From Pseudorhizobium tarimense (GTDB taxonomy: Bacteria > Pseudomonadota > Alphaproteobacteria > Rhizobiales > Rhizobiaceae): 64,000 nt of DNA. Of the stretch, positions 48,424 to 56,059 are shown one piece after another (within the stretch, counting starts at the first letter, position 1; each line of letters begins with the position of its first letter). Below the pieces are notes generated by a model that saw only the letters and a program-made list of their open reading frames with translations, was not told where the DNA came from and did no database searches. The stretch covers positions 1-64,000 of the forward strand of contig NZ_JALJRA010000001.1 of the NCBI RefSeq assembly GCF_022968135.1. The letters run 5' to 3'. The position numbers and the translations under genes were made by a program.

Positions 48424-48733
48424 ATCACGGCGGTCGCCGCCAGGCCAGCGGCACGGCCCGACCGATCTGCCGGACACGGATTGCCAATGTCGTCTGGGGC
48501 GGTGTCCGCCACTCAGTTCAGGCTGCGCCCGCGCTCGTCGGTGGTGAGCCCCAAGGGGAACCACCGCCTCGTCGAGCAGCACCACCGGGGAACCGGCCGC
48601 GGAGCCCGCCACCATCGCGTCCTCGTTTCCGGCCAATCCGAGCAGCAGTCGATGTCAACCGGCAGCGATCATGCGCCACCTCCTCCGCTTCAGCAAAGCT
48701 GATGATCTCCCACGTGCCGCTGCTCGAATGCAC
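48424..48733 (-). pseudogene. 3' fragment of the GTA gp15 host-specificity/baseplate gene
   Basis: Translation recovers SSGTWEIISFAEAEEVA, then after a frameshift GLAGNEDAMVAGSAAGS and PVVLLDEAVVPLG, then after another shift LTTDERGRSLN. These blocks follow the C-terminal part of the large GTA baseplate/host-specificity protein (RcGTA gp15). The remaining roughly 1,000 residues are absent. The fragment is fused in frame to the start of gp9, so everything from mid-gp9 to late gp15 has been deleted. Confidence 0.75.
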
Positions 48734-48892
48734 GGCTAGAAGCTCACGCCAGCGCTCGGCGCTTTCTGCGTCCGTCACGTCCACCGTTTCGGCATTGAAG
48801 GCCAGCCGCCGCGAGCGCAGGCCCGCCACCGTCACGTAGCTTGGGCCATTGCCGATCTTCAGCAGCAGAGCCTTGCCCTTCTGCGCCACCAT
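48734..48892 (-). pseudogene. 5' fragment of the GTA major tail protein gene gp9
   Basis: From ATG 48892 the first 53 residues (MVAQKGKALLLKIG..., VTVAGLRSRRLAFNAETVDV, ESAERWRELL) are those of the TP901-1-type major tail protein of rhizobial gene transfer agents. The sequence then changes abruptly to gp15 C-terminal sequence. About 80 residues of gp9 are lost. The open frame also runs upstream past the ATG, but that part is antisense to the MFS leader. Confidence 0.8.
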
Positions 48893-49015
48893 GATCATCC
48901 CTTCTTCCAAGACCAGCTGCCGCCGGTTGGCGGCCATCGTCAGAAATCGCGCTTTCGCCGCAGCCCGCTTGCTGCTACCGGTTGAGACGCCTTCCGCATC
49001 CTTCATCAGGCAATC

Positions 49016-50242
49016 ATGGTCTTCCTCACCAGACGCTCCGCACAGACCATCGCCGTGCTTGCCGTCACCCAACTCACCGGCTGGGGCACGTCATTCGAGG
49101 TGCTGGGCGTCATGGGCCGCATCATCGCGCCCGAGCTTCGCCTGCCGAACGAGGTGATCTTCGGCGGCCTCACCGTGATGATGATCGTCAGCGCCCTTGC
49201 CGGCCCGAAGGTCGGCCGCCTGCTGGAGCGTCATGGCGCTGCCCGAGTCCTAGCACTTGGCGCCACCGCCTTCGCCGTCGGCCTCGCCTTTCTCGCCGTC
49301 AGCACCAATGGCGCCGTCTACATGCTCGCCTGGATCGTCATCGGCCTCGGCGGCGCGTTCGGCCTCTCGGCGCCCGCCTATACCGCCGTGGTAGAACGCG
49401 AGGGCCCGGATGCCCGGCGCATCATCGCAATCCTGATGCTGTTTACCGGTCTCTTGGTCACCATCTTATGGCCGCTTCTGGCGCTGGTGAACGATCTTGT
49501 CGGCTGGCGCCTCACCTTTGCCGCCTGTGCCGCCCTGCAGCTCTTCGTCTGCGTGCCGCTCTATCTCTTTGCGCTGCCGAAACCTGTGGCTGCCACCGCG
49601 GAAGGGCAGCAGCAGGCGCAGCTGCCACCCGTTGCGCTGACGGATGGAGAACGGAGACGAGCTTTCCTCCTCGTCGCCTGCGCCATCACCATCAGCTCTT
49701 TCGTCACCTTCGGCCTGGCACCGGCGCTCCTCGCCCTCCTGCAGCAGGCGGGGGCGACGCCGGAATTGGCACTGCAGCTTGCCGCCGCGCGCGGCGTCTT
49801 CGGCATTTCCGCCCGTTTCGTTGATATGGTTTTCGGTCAGCGCGGCAGCCCCCTCGTCACCGCCTCGGCCGGCTCGCTGCTGATCATCACCGGCCTGACG
49901 CTGCTGCTCTTGATGCCGGGCTCGACCGCCGGGCTCTGGCTCTTTATGATCCTCTACGGCTTCGGCTCCGGTGTCTTTGCGGTTGCCCGCGCCGTCTTGC
50001 CGCTGGCGCTGTTTTCGCCGCGCGAATTCGGCCTGCATTCGGCGCGTCTCTCCCTGCCGCAGAACCTTGCGAATGCCGCCGCGCCAGTCATCTTCACGGC
50101 CTTCCTCGACCGCCTCGGCTATCAGTCCGCCGTTGTTTTCGCCAGCGGCCTTGCCTGCGTCACGCTCCTCGCGATCGTCCTGCTGGTCCGGCTCGTCCGC
50201 CGGGCGCAGGTTCGCGTGCCGCTCACTCCGTCACCTCCCTGA
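49016..50242 (+). CDS. MFS transporter inserted within the GTA relic
   Basis: A 408-aa protein with 12 predicted helices and no frame damage. The N-terminal half has MFS motif A-like GPKVGRLLERHGAARVLALG and helix 4 AWIVIGLGGAFGLSAPAYTAV; the second half includes SLLIITGLTLLLLMPGSTAGLW and YGFGSGVFAVARAVLPLALF. Its substrate is unknown. It lies on the opposite strand between GTA gp8 and the gp9 fragment. Its last 20 bp overlap the gp8 3' end, and its start is 124 bp from the gp9 start. It is not part of a canonical GTA cluster, so it arrived by insertion or rearrangement and has stayed intact. Confidence 0.85.
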   Translation: MVFLTRRSAQTIAVLAVTQLTGWGTSFEVLGVMGRIIAPELRLPNEVIFGGLTVMMIVSALAGPKVGRLLERHGAARVLALGATAFAVGLAFLAVSTNGAVYMLAWIVIGLGGAFGLSAPAYTAVVEREGPDARRIIAILMLFTGLLVTILWPLLALVNDLVGWRLTFAACAALQLFVCVPLYLFALPKPVAATAEGQQQAQLPPVALTDGERRRAFLLVACAITISSFVTFGLAPALLALLQQAGATPELALQLAAARGVFGISARFVDMVFGQRGSPLVTASAGSLLIITGLTLLLLMPGSTAGLWLFMILYGFGSGVFAVARAVLPLALFSPREFGLHSARLSLPQNLANAAAPVIFTAFLDRLGYQSAVVFASGLACVTLLAIVLLVRLVRRAQVRVPLTPSPP

Positions 50243-50618
50243 ACCGCAGTCCAGTCGTGAAATAGCCCATCCTCGCCTGTCGCCGCGTCCTTGTACGCTC
50301 ATGCGCAAGACTCACCAGAACCTGGCCGTCCAGCACCAGTGCTGCATCCTGCAGCAAAGCCCGAACCCATCCCGAAATCTCCTCCGCCTCCCGCCGCCCG
50401 GGGCTACGACCACACCTCAGCGTCAGCGGGTGCTCTTCCCCGGCCTCCGTCGCCGTCGAATAGTCCCGCGTCTCCATTCCGCCCACCACGATGCAGGGCA
50501 GCACCGGGCGTGGCAGCAGCCGGTCGAGAATGCCACCCGCGCCGATCAGTGCCGCAAGTGTCGCATCTCCCGACAGCCGTGCATGGATCGCCGCCAGCAG
50601 CGCATTGGCCGCGCTCAT
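50223..50618 (-). CDS. GTA tail completion protein gp8 (DUF3168), still open
   Basis: 131 aa, uninterrupted. It matches the DUF3168/gp8 tail-component family: ALLAAIHARLSGDATLAALIG near the N-terminus, RPVLPCIVVGGMETRDYSTAT, and a terminal ARMGYFTTGLRFREVTE strand. Its ATG overlaps the gp7 stop (ATGA), as in working clusters. With no intact capsid, portal or tail genes it is most likely non-functional in particle formation, but it has not yet acquired a stop. The MFS gene ends inside its last codons on the other strand. Confidence 0.8.
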   Translation of the reverse strand: MSAANALLAAIHARLSGDATLAALIGAGGILDRLLPRPVLPCIVVGGMETRDYSTATEAGEEHPLTLRCGRSPGRREAEEISGWVRALLQDAALVLDGQVLVSLAHERTRTRRQARMGYFTTGLRFREVTE

Positions 50619-50897
50619 CGTGCCGCCTCCTCGCAGTGGCAGACTAGGTAGCGTCCGGTCTCGTCCGGGTCGCGCACCGGCTTCACCGCAAACAGCCGTG
50701 CGCCCTTTCGGAAACGCTGTCCGACGGCCATGCGGTCACGAAGCGCGATCCAGATGCGGTGCGAGATGACACCCGTCTCGGCAGACGCTTCCTCGCCGAT
50801 TGTCGTCGAAACCGGCTCGATCCGCGCCCAGAGAGACGCCGTGGGGAGCCGGCGACGGTTTCACCGCCCTGTACGTCAGGAGAAAGGTCGCCACCAT
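50615..50897 (-). pseudogene. GTA head-tail adaptor gp7, frameshifted
   Basis: Two frames together give the adaptor protein: DLSPDVQGGETVAGSP in one frame, then TASLWARIEPVSTTIGEE, ETGVISHRIWIALRDRMAVG and the terminal FAVKPVRDPDETGRYLVCHCEE in another. The head-closure/adaptor family normally reads QGGxxxxWxxxAxLWARIEP, so the frameshift lies between GSP and TASL, near 50850. The stop overlaps the gp8 start. Confidence 0.7.
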
Positions 50898-50959
50898 CAG
50901 AGCCTCCGCATCCGGTAGGGCGCGATCCGACGCTCATAGCCGCCGGAAATGCCGGCCGG
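50897..50959 (-). pseudogene. Last codons of GTA gp6 head-tail connector
   Basis: One frame reads SGGYERRIAPYRMRRL and stop. The APYRxxRL end is characteristic of GTA gp6-like connectors, and the position immediately before gp7 is right. Everything upstream of it in gp6, and all of the capsid and prohead protease genes, is missing; the sequence runs directly back into the DUF6107 relic. Confidence 0.5.
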
Positions 50960-51283
50960 CTGAGGATCTAGCCCGACCGCTTGCCCCGTCGCTCCGCCAC
51001 GGCACCATCTCGGCAAGCACCCACAAGGCCATCAGGCTTGCTGCCGCAGATCCCGACAGCGAAAGCTCCAGCCCCGTCAGGTCGCCGACTATCTCCAGCC
51101 GCCCGGCAACCATAGCACGGCCTGCTTGCCGAAGATCAAGCCGCAGCAGAGCCCGGTGAAGAAGCAGCTCGCCGCTTCGCGTCGGCTCTTCGGCAGCAGG
51201 TAGATGAGCGACACGCCCGCGCCAGCCGCCGCCCCGGCCGCCTTCGCCGCCAGCACGCCAACCTCGTTGCCAAGGTCGGCCAT
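50960..51283 (-). pseudogene. DUF6107-family GTA-associated membrane protein, frameshifted
   Basis: From ATG 51283 one frame gives MADLGNEVGVLAAKAAGAAAG and SLIYLLPKSRREAA then CGLIFGK. The continuation RLEIVGDLTGLELSLSGSAAASLMALW is in another frame. Reassembled, this is the small hydrophobic DUF6107 protein found between portal and protease genes in rhizobial GTA clusters. A frameshift near 51120 and the fused gp6 tail mark it as dead. Confidence 0.65.
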
Positions 51284-51533
51284 TGTTAATCTGTCTTGAT
51301 TAGAATGGAATCATAGATGGGGCGTGTGGGATAATGCCCTCGGACCAATTATCGAGGCCTGCGAGTCGCTTAGCCGCGCCGGCTCACATCAAGATTGCGC
51401 TCTTTCAAGTAGAAGATGAACACGGCCGGCCGCCCCCCCTGCATCCTCGATCCCTGCTCTTCATCCACAGCGACTGTCATACAGCTTAAATCGCCATTGG
51501 TTTATCTGTGTCGAAAGCAGTTGGAGGGCATGA
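51284..51533. other. Interval between DUF6107 relic and PAP2 gene
   Basis: Two hundred fifty bases with no recognisable gene. The segment near the PAP2 gene is comparatively AT-rich and probably holds its promoter. The PAP2 start has a GGAGG ribosome binding site at 51523-51527. Confidence 0.5.
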
Positions 51534-52424
51534 ATGACATACGTCTTGATATCCGAGCAGGCGCGGCGCGGAACGTTCGTGGAGAAACCTCTCCTCTTGG
51601 CCGCTCTCTTCACCTCAACGGTTTCCCTCGTTTTCCTCACCTTCCCGCAGATCGATATCGCGTTCAGCGATCTCTTCTATGTCGAAGGCCTTGGCTTTAC
51701 TGCCGACAAAGTCGAGGCGCTGCAGACCTTCCGCGCCATCGGCCAGTATTTCCCGCTGACGCTCTCGATCGTCATGCTCGTCGGGCTGATCCTGAAACTG
51801 AGCTACCCCTCGCGGCCCTGCCTGTTTCCGCCCCGCTTCGCCGTCTATTTCGCCAGCCTCTTTCTCCTGGGGCCCGGGCTCCTGGTAAACGGCATCCTGA
51901 AGCCCCTGATCGACCGCCCGCGTCCGCGCCACGTGCTCGAGTTCGGCGGCGCGAAAGACTTCCTGCCGGTCTGGACCATGGGTGGAGAGTTCTACGACGA
52001 TCGCTCCTTTGTTTCCGGCGAAGCCGCCGTCGTCGTGTGCCTCATTCCGCTTGCCCTGTTCGTGCCCGCGGTGTGGCGGCGCTGCGTCTTCGTGCTGCTC
52101 TCCATCTTCGCCGCCGGCATTTCGCTCAACCGCATCGCATTTGGGGCGCATTTCCTGTCGGACGTGCTGATCGCCGCCGGCCTCATGGGCATGCTTTCGA
52201 TCGGCCTCTGGTATCTGATCTATGCCCGCCCGGGCGGGCAGTCCTGCGAGATTAAGCTTGATGCCGAACTCAGCCGGATCGGCTTTGCCCTCCAGCGCCA
52301 GCGGGGAACCGCGGTTAGGGGCGTCCGAGGCGGCTTCGCGCAGGCGCTCTCCACGCTCCCGCCGATAAGCGCCTCCTTAAAGCCGAAGGTCCGGAGATCC
52401 GCCAGCCGCCCGTCCGAGGCTTGA
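51534..52424 (+). CDS. PAP2-family membrane phosphatase
   Basis: 296 aa with six hydrophobic helices. The three phosphatase motifs are recognisable: KPLIDRPRPRH (motif 1), SFVSGEA (motif 2, usually PSGH, so the His is replaced by Glu) and GISLNRIAFGAHFLSDV (motif 3 with the nucleophilic His). Such proteins dephosphorylate lipid phosphates (lipid A, undecaprenyl pyrophosphate or phosphatidylglycerophosphate) on the periplasmic face. The altered motif 2 is seen in some rhizobial homologues as I recall, so it does not prove loss of activity. The last 50 or so residues are basic and low in complexity and run up to the relic of the portal gene on the opposite strand, suggesting a tail acquired at the junction. 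Confidence 0.8.
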   Translation: MTYVLISEQARRGTFVEKPLLLAALFTSTVSLVFLTFPQIDIAFSDLFYVEGLGFTADKVEALQTFRAIGQYFPLTLSIVMLVGLILKLSYPSRPCLFPPRFAVYFASLFLLGPGLLVNGILKPLIDRPRPRHVLEFGGAKDFLPVWTMGGEFYDDRSFVSGEAAVVVCLIPLALFVPAVWRRCVFVLLSIFAAGISLNRIAFGAHFLSDVLIAAGLMGMLSIGLWYLIYARPGGQSCEIKLDAELSRIGFALQRQRGTAVRGVRGGFAQALSTLPPISASLKPKVRRSASRPSEA

Positions 52425-53560
52425 GCCCTTGATAGCCAACCGCCTGGCGCTTTTCCTCATCGGTCAGGAAATCTGCCGCGCCGAAACGGGCCCAGAGCGC
52501 GTCCCGCTCCGCCGAAAGGCCGGCGAGCTGATCGAGATCCGACGCCAGCCGCAGCGCCTCGCCATAGGCGTCCGGCAGCCAGGCGGAAAGGCTCGCCGCC
52601 GTCCGGGTCAGAAGCGGCACCACCGTCAGCCGGTAGAAGGCGCGGTTGGCCTCTTGGTAGTTCGAATAGGTATTGTCGCCTGGAATGCCGATCAGCATCG
52701 GCGGCACGCCGAGCGACAGCGCAATATCGCGAGCGGCGGCGTTCTTTGCTTCGATGAAGTCCATGTCCTTCGGCGAAAAACCCATCGCCTTCCAGTCGAG
52801 CCCTTCTTCGAGCAGCAGCGGCCGCTCGTCATCCACCGCCCCGGCGTACCCGCTTCCGAGCTCCGCCTTCAGCCGCTCGTACTGGTCGGCGGCAATCTGT
52901 CGGCCTTCCTTCGGCTGCTAGACCAGCGCAGCGGAAGGGCGCGCCGAATTGTCGAGCAGCGCCTTGTTCCACTCGCCTGCGGCATTGTGCAGGTCGAGCG
53001 CCGCACCAGCGGCGGAAAGTCCAGATGATCGTCCAGTGGATGGAGAACAGCTTCAGGTGCAGCAGCGGGAGCCCTCTCCCTGCCCGCCTCCGCCGGCAGC
53101 CGCCGCGTGACATTGCCTGCACGGTAGTCGTAGCCGGTGACCCAGCCGTCGCGGCTCTCCACGACGCTCATCCGGTCGGGACGCAGCAGATGCAGCTCGC
53201 GCAAGGCTTCGCCCAGCATCAGCGGCTCGATATAGGCAATGTCGGCAAGCATCAGGTGCCCGTAGAGCGCCTCGAAGAAGTCCGGCCCACTCTGGCACGC
53301 GTTCGGTTGGGCGAGCAGCGTCAGCGCCGGATGCTGGCTCACCTCCGCCTCGCCGTCATAGGCCAACCAGGGCACCGAGGCCGCCGCCTCCGCCACCAGC
53401 CGCAGGGCGCGGTGCGCCACCGGGTTCTTCATGAGCCCAGCCCGCGCCAGCCCGCCATAGGAGCGTCCGGATCAGTGGGCGATCCCGTCGCCGGCCACGA
53501 TCGCAAAGCCACCGCCCATCCCCTTTGCCTCGCCCGCGTTCGTGCCGCCCGTCTCGGGCT
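52425..53560 (-). pseudogene. GTA/HK97-type portal protein gene, multiply broken
   Basis: Pieces of the HK97-family portal (RcGTA gp3) appear in order. N-terminal: AGLMKNPVAHRALRLVAEAAASVPWL, HPALTLLAQPNACQSGPDFFEALYGH and LLRPDRMSV. Central: LLHLKLF, HPLDDHLDF, then ALDLHNAAGEWNKALLDNSARPSAALV, each in a different frame. An amber stop at 52918-52920 follows, then in the same frame ERLKAEL and DWKAMGFSPKDMDFIEAKN, GVPPMLIGIPGDNTYSNYQEA, and FLTDEEKRQAVGYQG. At least three frameshifts (between about 53030 and 53120) and one stop are needed, but most of the coding length survives. Confidence 0.85.
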
Positions 53561-53653
53561 GCGGCAGCCGATATCCTGCGCGGGTCTGCACCCACGGCAA
53601 AAAAATGGAGATTTCATTCCTTTGCGTTTCTTAAAGGCGCGAAGGGCGCGCCG

Positions 53654-54307
53654 TCACTCGATCCGGACCGATTTGCGCGTGCCATCGGTGGCCGTATTGC
53701 CGGCCTGCTCCTCCAGGATCCGCGTGATGCGCTTTTTCTCGCGCCGCGAGCGGATCTGGCGTGCCGTCACCAGTTCGGCATCGAGCAGCTTCTGCTTGCC
53801 CTTAGCGCGCACGGCGAAGGAGCGTTCCGCCGCCGCCAGTTGGTCGTGCCAGGTATAGATCCCGACCGCCGTCACCGAGAGGTGCTGCAGCCCGTCGATC
53901 AGCGCCTTCGGGCCATCGTGGTGCATCGCCGCGGTCACCAGTTCCTCGAAAGTGCCGAGATCAAGATATTCTCCGCTCGACAGCGGTCCCTGGAAAAGCT
54001 CGCTTCGCGGATCCCGGTCCTGCCGGCTCACCCGGTCGATGTCGCTCAGCGAGCACACCACCACCCGGTCCGGAAATGTCAGCCTGAGGACGACCGCCTG
54101 GATGAAGACGATCTCCGGGCTCATATTGGTCAGGATGCAGCGCGAGGTGATTGCATGCCCGCCACCGCGAGTGATCAGGATCTTCGGCCGCAGCCGGTGC
54201 CGGTAGCTGCTGTAGAACAGCTGCAGGTACAGCACCCACACGCCCAACATGGCAAAGCTTGAAAGCGCGGAGACTACCCCGCTGTTTTCGATGATCCACG
54301 CCCACAT
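53654..54307 (-). CDS. Conserved hypothetical membrane-anchored protein, 217 aa
   Basis: A single N-terminal transmembrane helix (about residues 8-32) is followed by a soluble beta-rich domain with RLRPKILITRGGGHAITSRCILTNMS, and a Lys/Arg-rich C-terminus. The frame is clean and base composition is like the chromosome. Proteins of this description occur in several rhizobia as I recall, but I know no function. It sits in the GTA relic, between the portal and antitoxin-like pseudogenes, and is not a recognised GTA structural gene. Confidence 0.65.
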   Translation of the reverse strand: MWAWIIENSGVVSALSSFAMLGVWVLYLQLFYSSYRHRLRPKILITRGGGHAITSRCILTNMSPEIVFIQAVVLRLTFPDRVVVCSLSDIDRVSRQDRDPRSELFQGPLSSGEYLDLGTFEELVTAAMHHDGPKALIDGLQHLSVTAVGIYTWHDQLAAAERSFAVRAKGKQKLLDAELVTARQIRSRREKKRITRILEEQAGNTATDGTRKSVRIE

Positions 54308-54423
54308 GAAGCCACCTCGCCGGTCTGATGCAGGCCCGGAACCACGGCAAGGCGCCTCAGGTTCCTGCCGGCATCGCCGGCGATCTGTCGCAGGCGCGCG
54401 TTGGAGGGGCTACGACGCCTACG

Positions 54424-54780
54424 CTGCCTGCGTATGTCCATTTCAGCGATGATACGGTCCCAGCAGACGAAGATCTGCCCCGTATCGGTTCGATCGATCA
54501 GTCCCGTATCGAGAGGTGCCGCGACATCGGCATGAACGCCGCGGTAGTCGCGATGCAAGATCTACGACAGATTGCGGATGGAGGTCGGCCCTTGCACCTT
54601 CAGTGCCCGCAGCAACCGCCACCGGTTCGGCGTCAGCACCTTGAGGAGAAGGTCCATGCTCTCAAAGGCAATCTCGGCCTCCGTGCCTTCGCTGTCACCG
54701 CGATCGATCCTCTGCGCTGCCTCGGCCGGCATTGGAAGAAGTTGGCCGTATCCGACACACGAAGCCGAAACTTCCTTCAT
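54424..54780 (-). pseudogene. HVO_A0114-type HTH antitoxin/regulator interrupted by one amber codon
   Basis: From ATG 54780 the frame reads FESMDLLLKVLTPNRWRLLRAL and KVQGPTSIRNLS, meets TAG at 54562-54564, and continues in the same frame ILHRDYRGVHADVAAPLDTG and LIDRTDTGQIFVCWDRII. This is the winged-helix of the HVO_A0114 family of putative antitoxins, which usually reads SIRELARxLGRDxxxVHxDV. A single nonsense codon within the recognition region inactivates it. The short frame ending just before its start (about 54783-54850) might be the tail of a partner toxin, but I cannot confirm that. Confidence 0.65.
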
Positions 54781-54993
54781 CTTCTCCTCTCCCGCTCCAC
54801 ATCCCGTTCAACGGCCTGTCGATGGCACCGGATGTCATGGCGAATGATCCCTCTGCAGAAAAGATGCGGTTTCAATCGGTTTAGAAAAACTAAATCGTTT
54901 TAAGCTTTTAGAGGCTGATTTACATTTCCTTCACACTGTGGAACCAAGGCACCGACAGGACGTTTTGCCCGGCCTTTTGTGACAGGAGTGATC

Positions 54994-55134
54994 ATGACGA
55001 TGTACCCGCAAGTCCCGGCCCCGCAGCCGAACCAGCCCATTCCGCAGCACGTCCTGGAGCGCCTCGAATCCGAATGGCGCCAGATGCGCGACAGTGCTCC
55101 GCGGCCTGCCCGACCGCTTCCTGCCGCCGAATAG
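54994..55134 (+). CDS. Small proline-rich ORF, 46 aa
   Basis: ATG 54994 follows AGGAG by seven nt. The product starts with a Pro/Gln-rich stretch, then has a short helix-like HVLERLESEWRQMRDS and a Pro/Arg-rich end. No family is recognised. It lies in the opposite orientation to the GTA scraps; its stop is 9 bp from the end of the terminase fragment. The evidence for coding is the ribosome binding site and the helix. Confidence 0.4.
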   Translation: MTMYPQVPAPQPNQPIPQHVLERLESEWRQMRDSAPRPARPLPAAE

Positions 55135-55143
55135 GCTTCTGCC

Positions 55144-55642
55144 TCAGATCCCCCTGATCCTGGTTTCCCCCTGCTCGTCGATCAGGAGCGCCGTCAGCGC
55201 CCAGACCAGTGCATCCAGCCGGTCGGGCGATCGGCCCGGCGACAGGCCGTCAGGGCAGAAATCACACATCTGATACTCCAGCGCGACAAACCTCTCCGCA
55301 TGCGCCACCCGGCGCTGTTCGTACACAATCAGCGACATGGCGTCCGTCGCCGCCGTGATGTCGGCGGCGGGCAACCTTGCCCACCGCCTCGTCGCCCGCT
55401 GCAAGCAACCCTTCGGCCGCAATCCCCATCTCGCGGAAGCTCTCGAACTGCCGGCGCATCTCGACTGTCATCTCGTTTAAGAACCGGCGCAGTTCTTCCG
55501 CGGTCGAAGGCTCTTCGCCGTCGGCCGACTTCGTCCCCAGCACGACCGCACACGTCCTCCACCAGCGGATCATCCTCGGTTCAGGCCGCGTGATAAGCGG
55601 GCCAGCTTGCCAGCAGCCGAACAAGGCGAAGTCCACCGCCAT
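55144..55642 (-). pseudogene. GTA terminase 3' fragment fused to an upstream GTA gene, frameshifted
   Basis: The last 50 or so residues (YEQRRVAHAERFVALEYQMC, DGLSPGRSPDRLDALVWALTALL) are the C-terminus of the GTA large terminase, including the conserved GRSPDRLDALVWA block. Before it lies an unrelated helical segment, AEELRRFLNEMTVEMRRQFESFREMG and ADITAATDAMSLI, interrupted by a frameshift near 55375. It looks like the small gene (gp1 position) that precedes terminase in rhizobial clusters. The ATPase and most of the nuclease of terminase are missing. One deletion has therefore joined the two genes. Confidence 0.7.
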
Positions 55643-56059
55643 CGGATCGATGGTAGCACGGATTGATCGGCAGTAGCCATCCAGATCCTCGCACGCACCG
55701 CTCCCGGAGAAGCCGGAGCTGCGGCGGTATTATGCTGCGTCTGAACGAAAAAAGGCCCGGCGCAGGGGGCCGGACCAACTTTGACTGGAAAGTCTATAAA
55801 CCGGCTCGCCGCCGGCTACAGATCTTCGATTGTGCCTGTACACTATCAGAGCACCGTCACCCAGTCAAGGATTATTTTCCTATCACAGCGAAGTTACCGG
55901 CTACAGCACTCCGCGGTGCCCTAATGGCCAGTCGAGCAGCCGGCATTTCAGCTTGAGTTTTAAACATTTGAGCATTTTACGATCCTGGGCGATAACTCGC
56001 ACTCGGGCACTTCCGCCCTTTTCTCCACGCCAAGGATCACCCGCGCATCTTCAAAATAT
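55643..56059. other. Interval between GTA relic and chemoreceptor pseudogene
   Basis: About 417 bp without a recognisable gene. It contains a minus-strand terminator-like hairpin (annotated) and a comparatively AT-rich second half that may have been the promoter and lost 5' end of the chemoreceptor gene. Confidence 0.5.
55748..55775 (-). terminator. Orphan terminator-like hairpin
   Basis: On the minus strand a GC-rich 5-bp stem (55754-55758 with 55767-55771) is followed by TTTTTT (55748-55753). No minus-strand gene precedes it, so it may be left over from a deleted gene. Confidence 0.4.

Noticed and set aside
54274-54423. C-terminal continuation of the antitoxin-like frame
   Set aside because: After DIRRQ the residues become random and antisense to the start of the 217-aa hypothetical gene region, so they are not counted as part of the protein.
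55830-56057. N-terminal part of the open frame leading into the PAS pseudogene
   Set aside because: No homology or start signal; it is probably the former upstream region, read in frame by chance.
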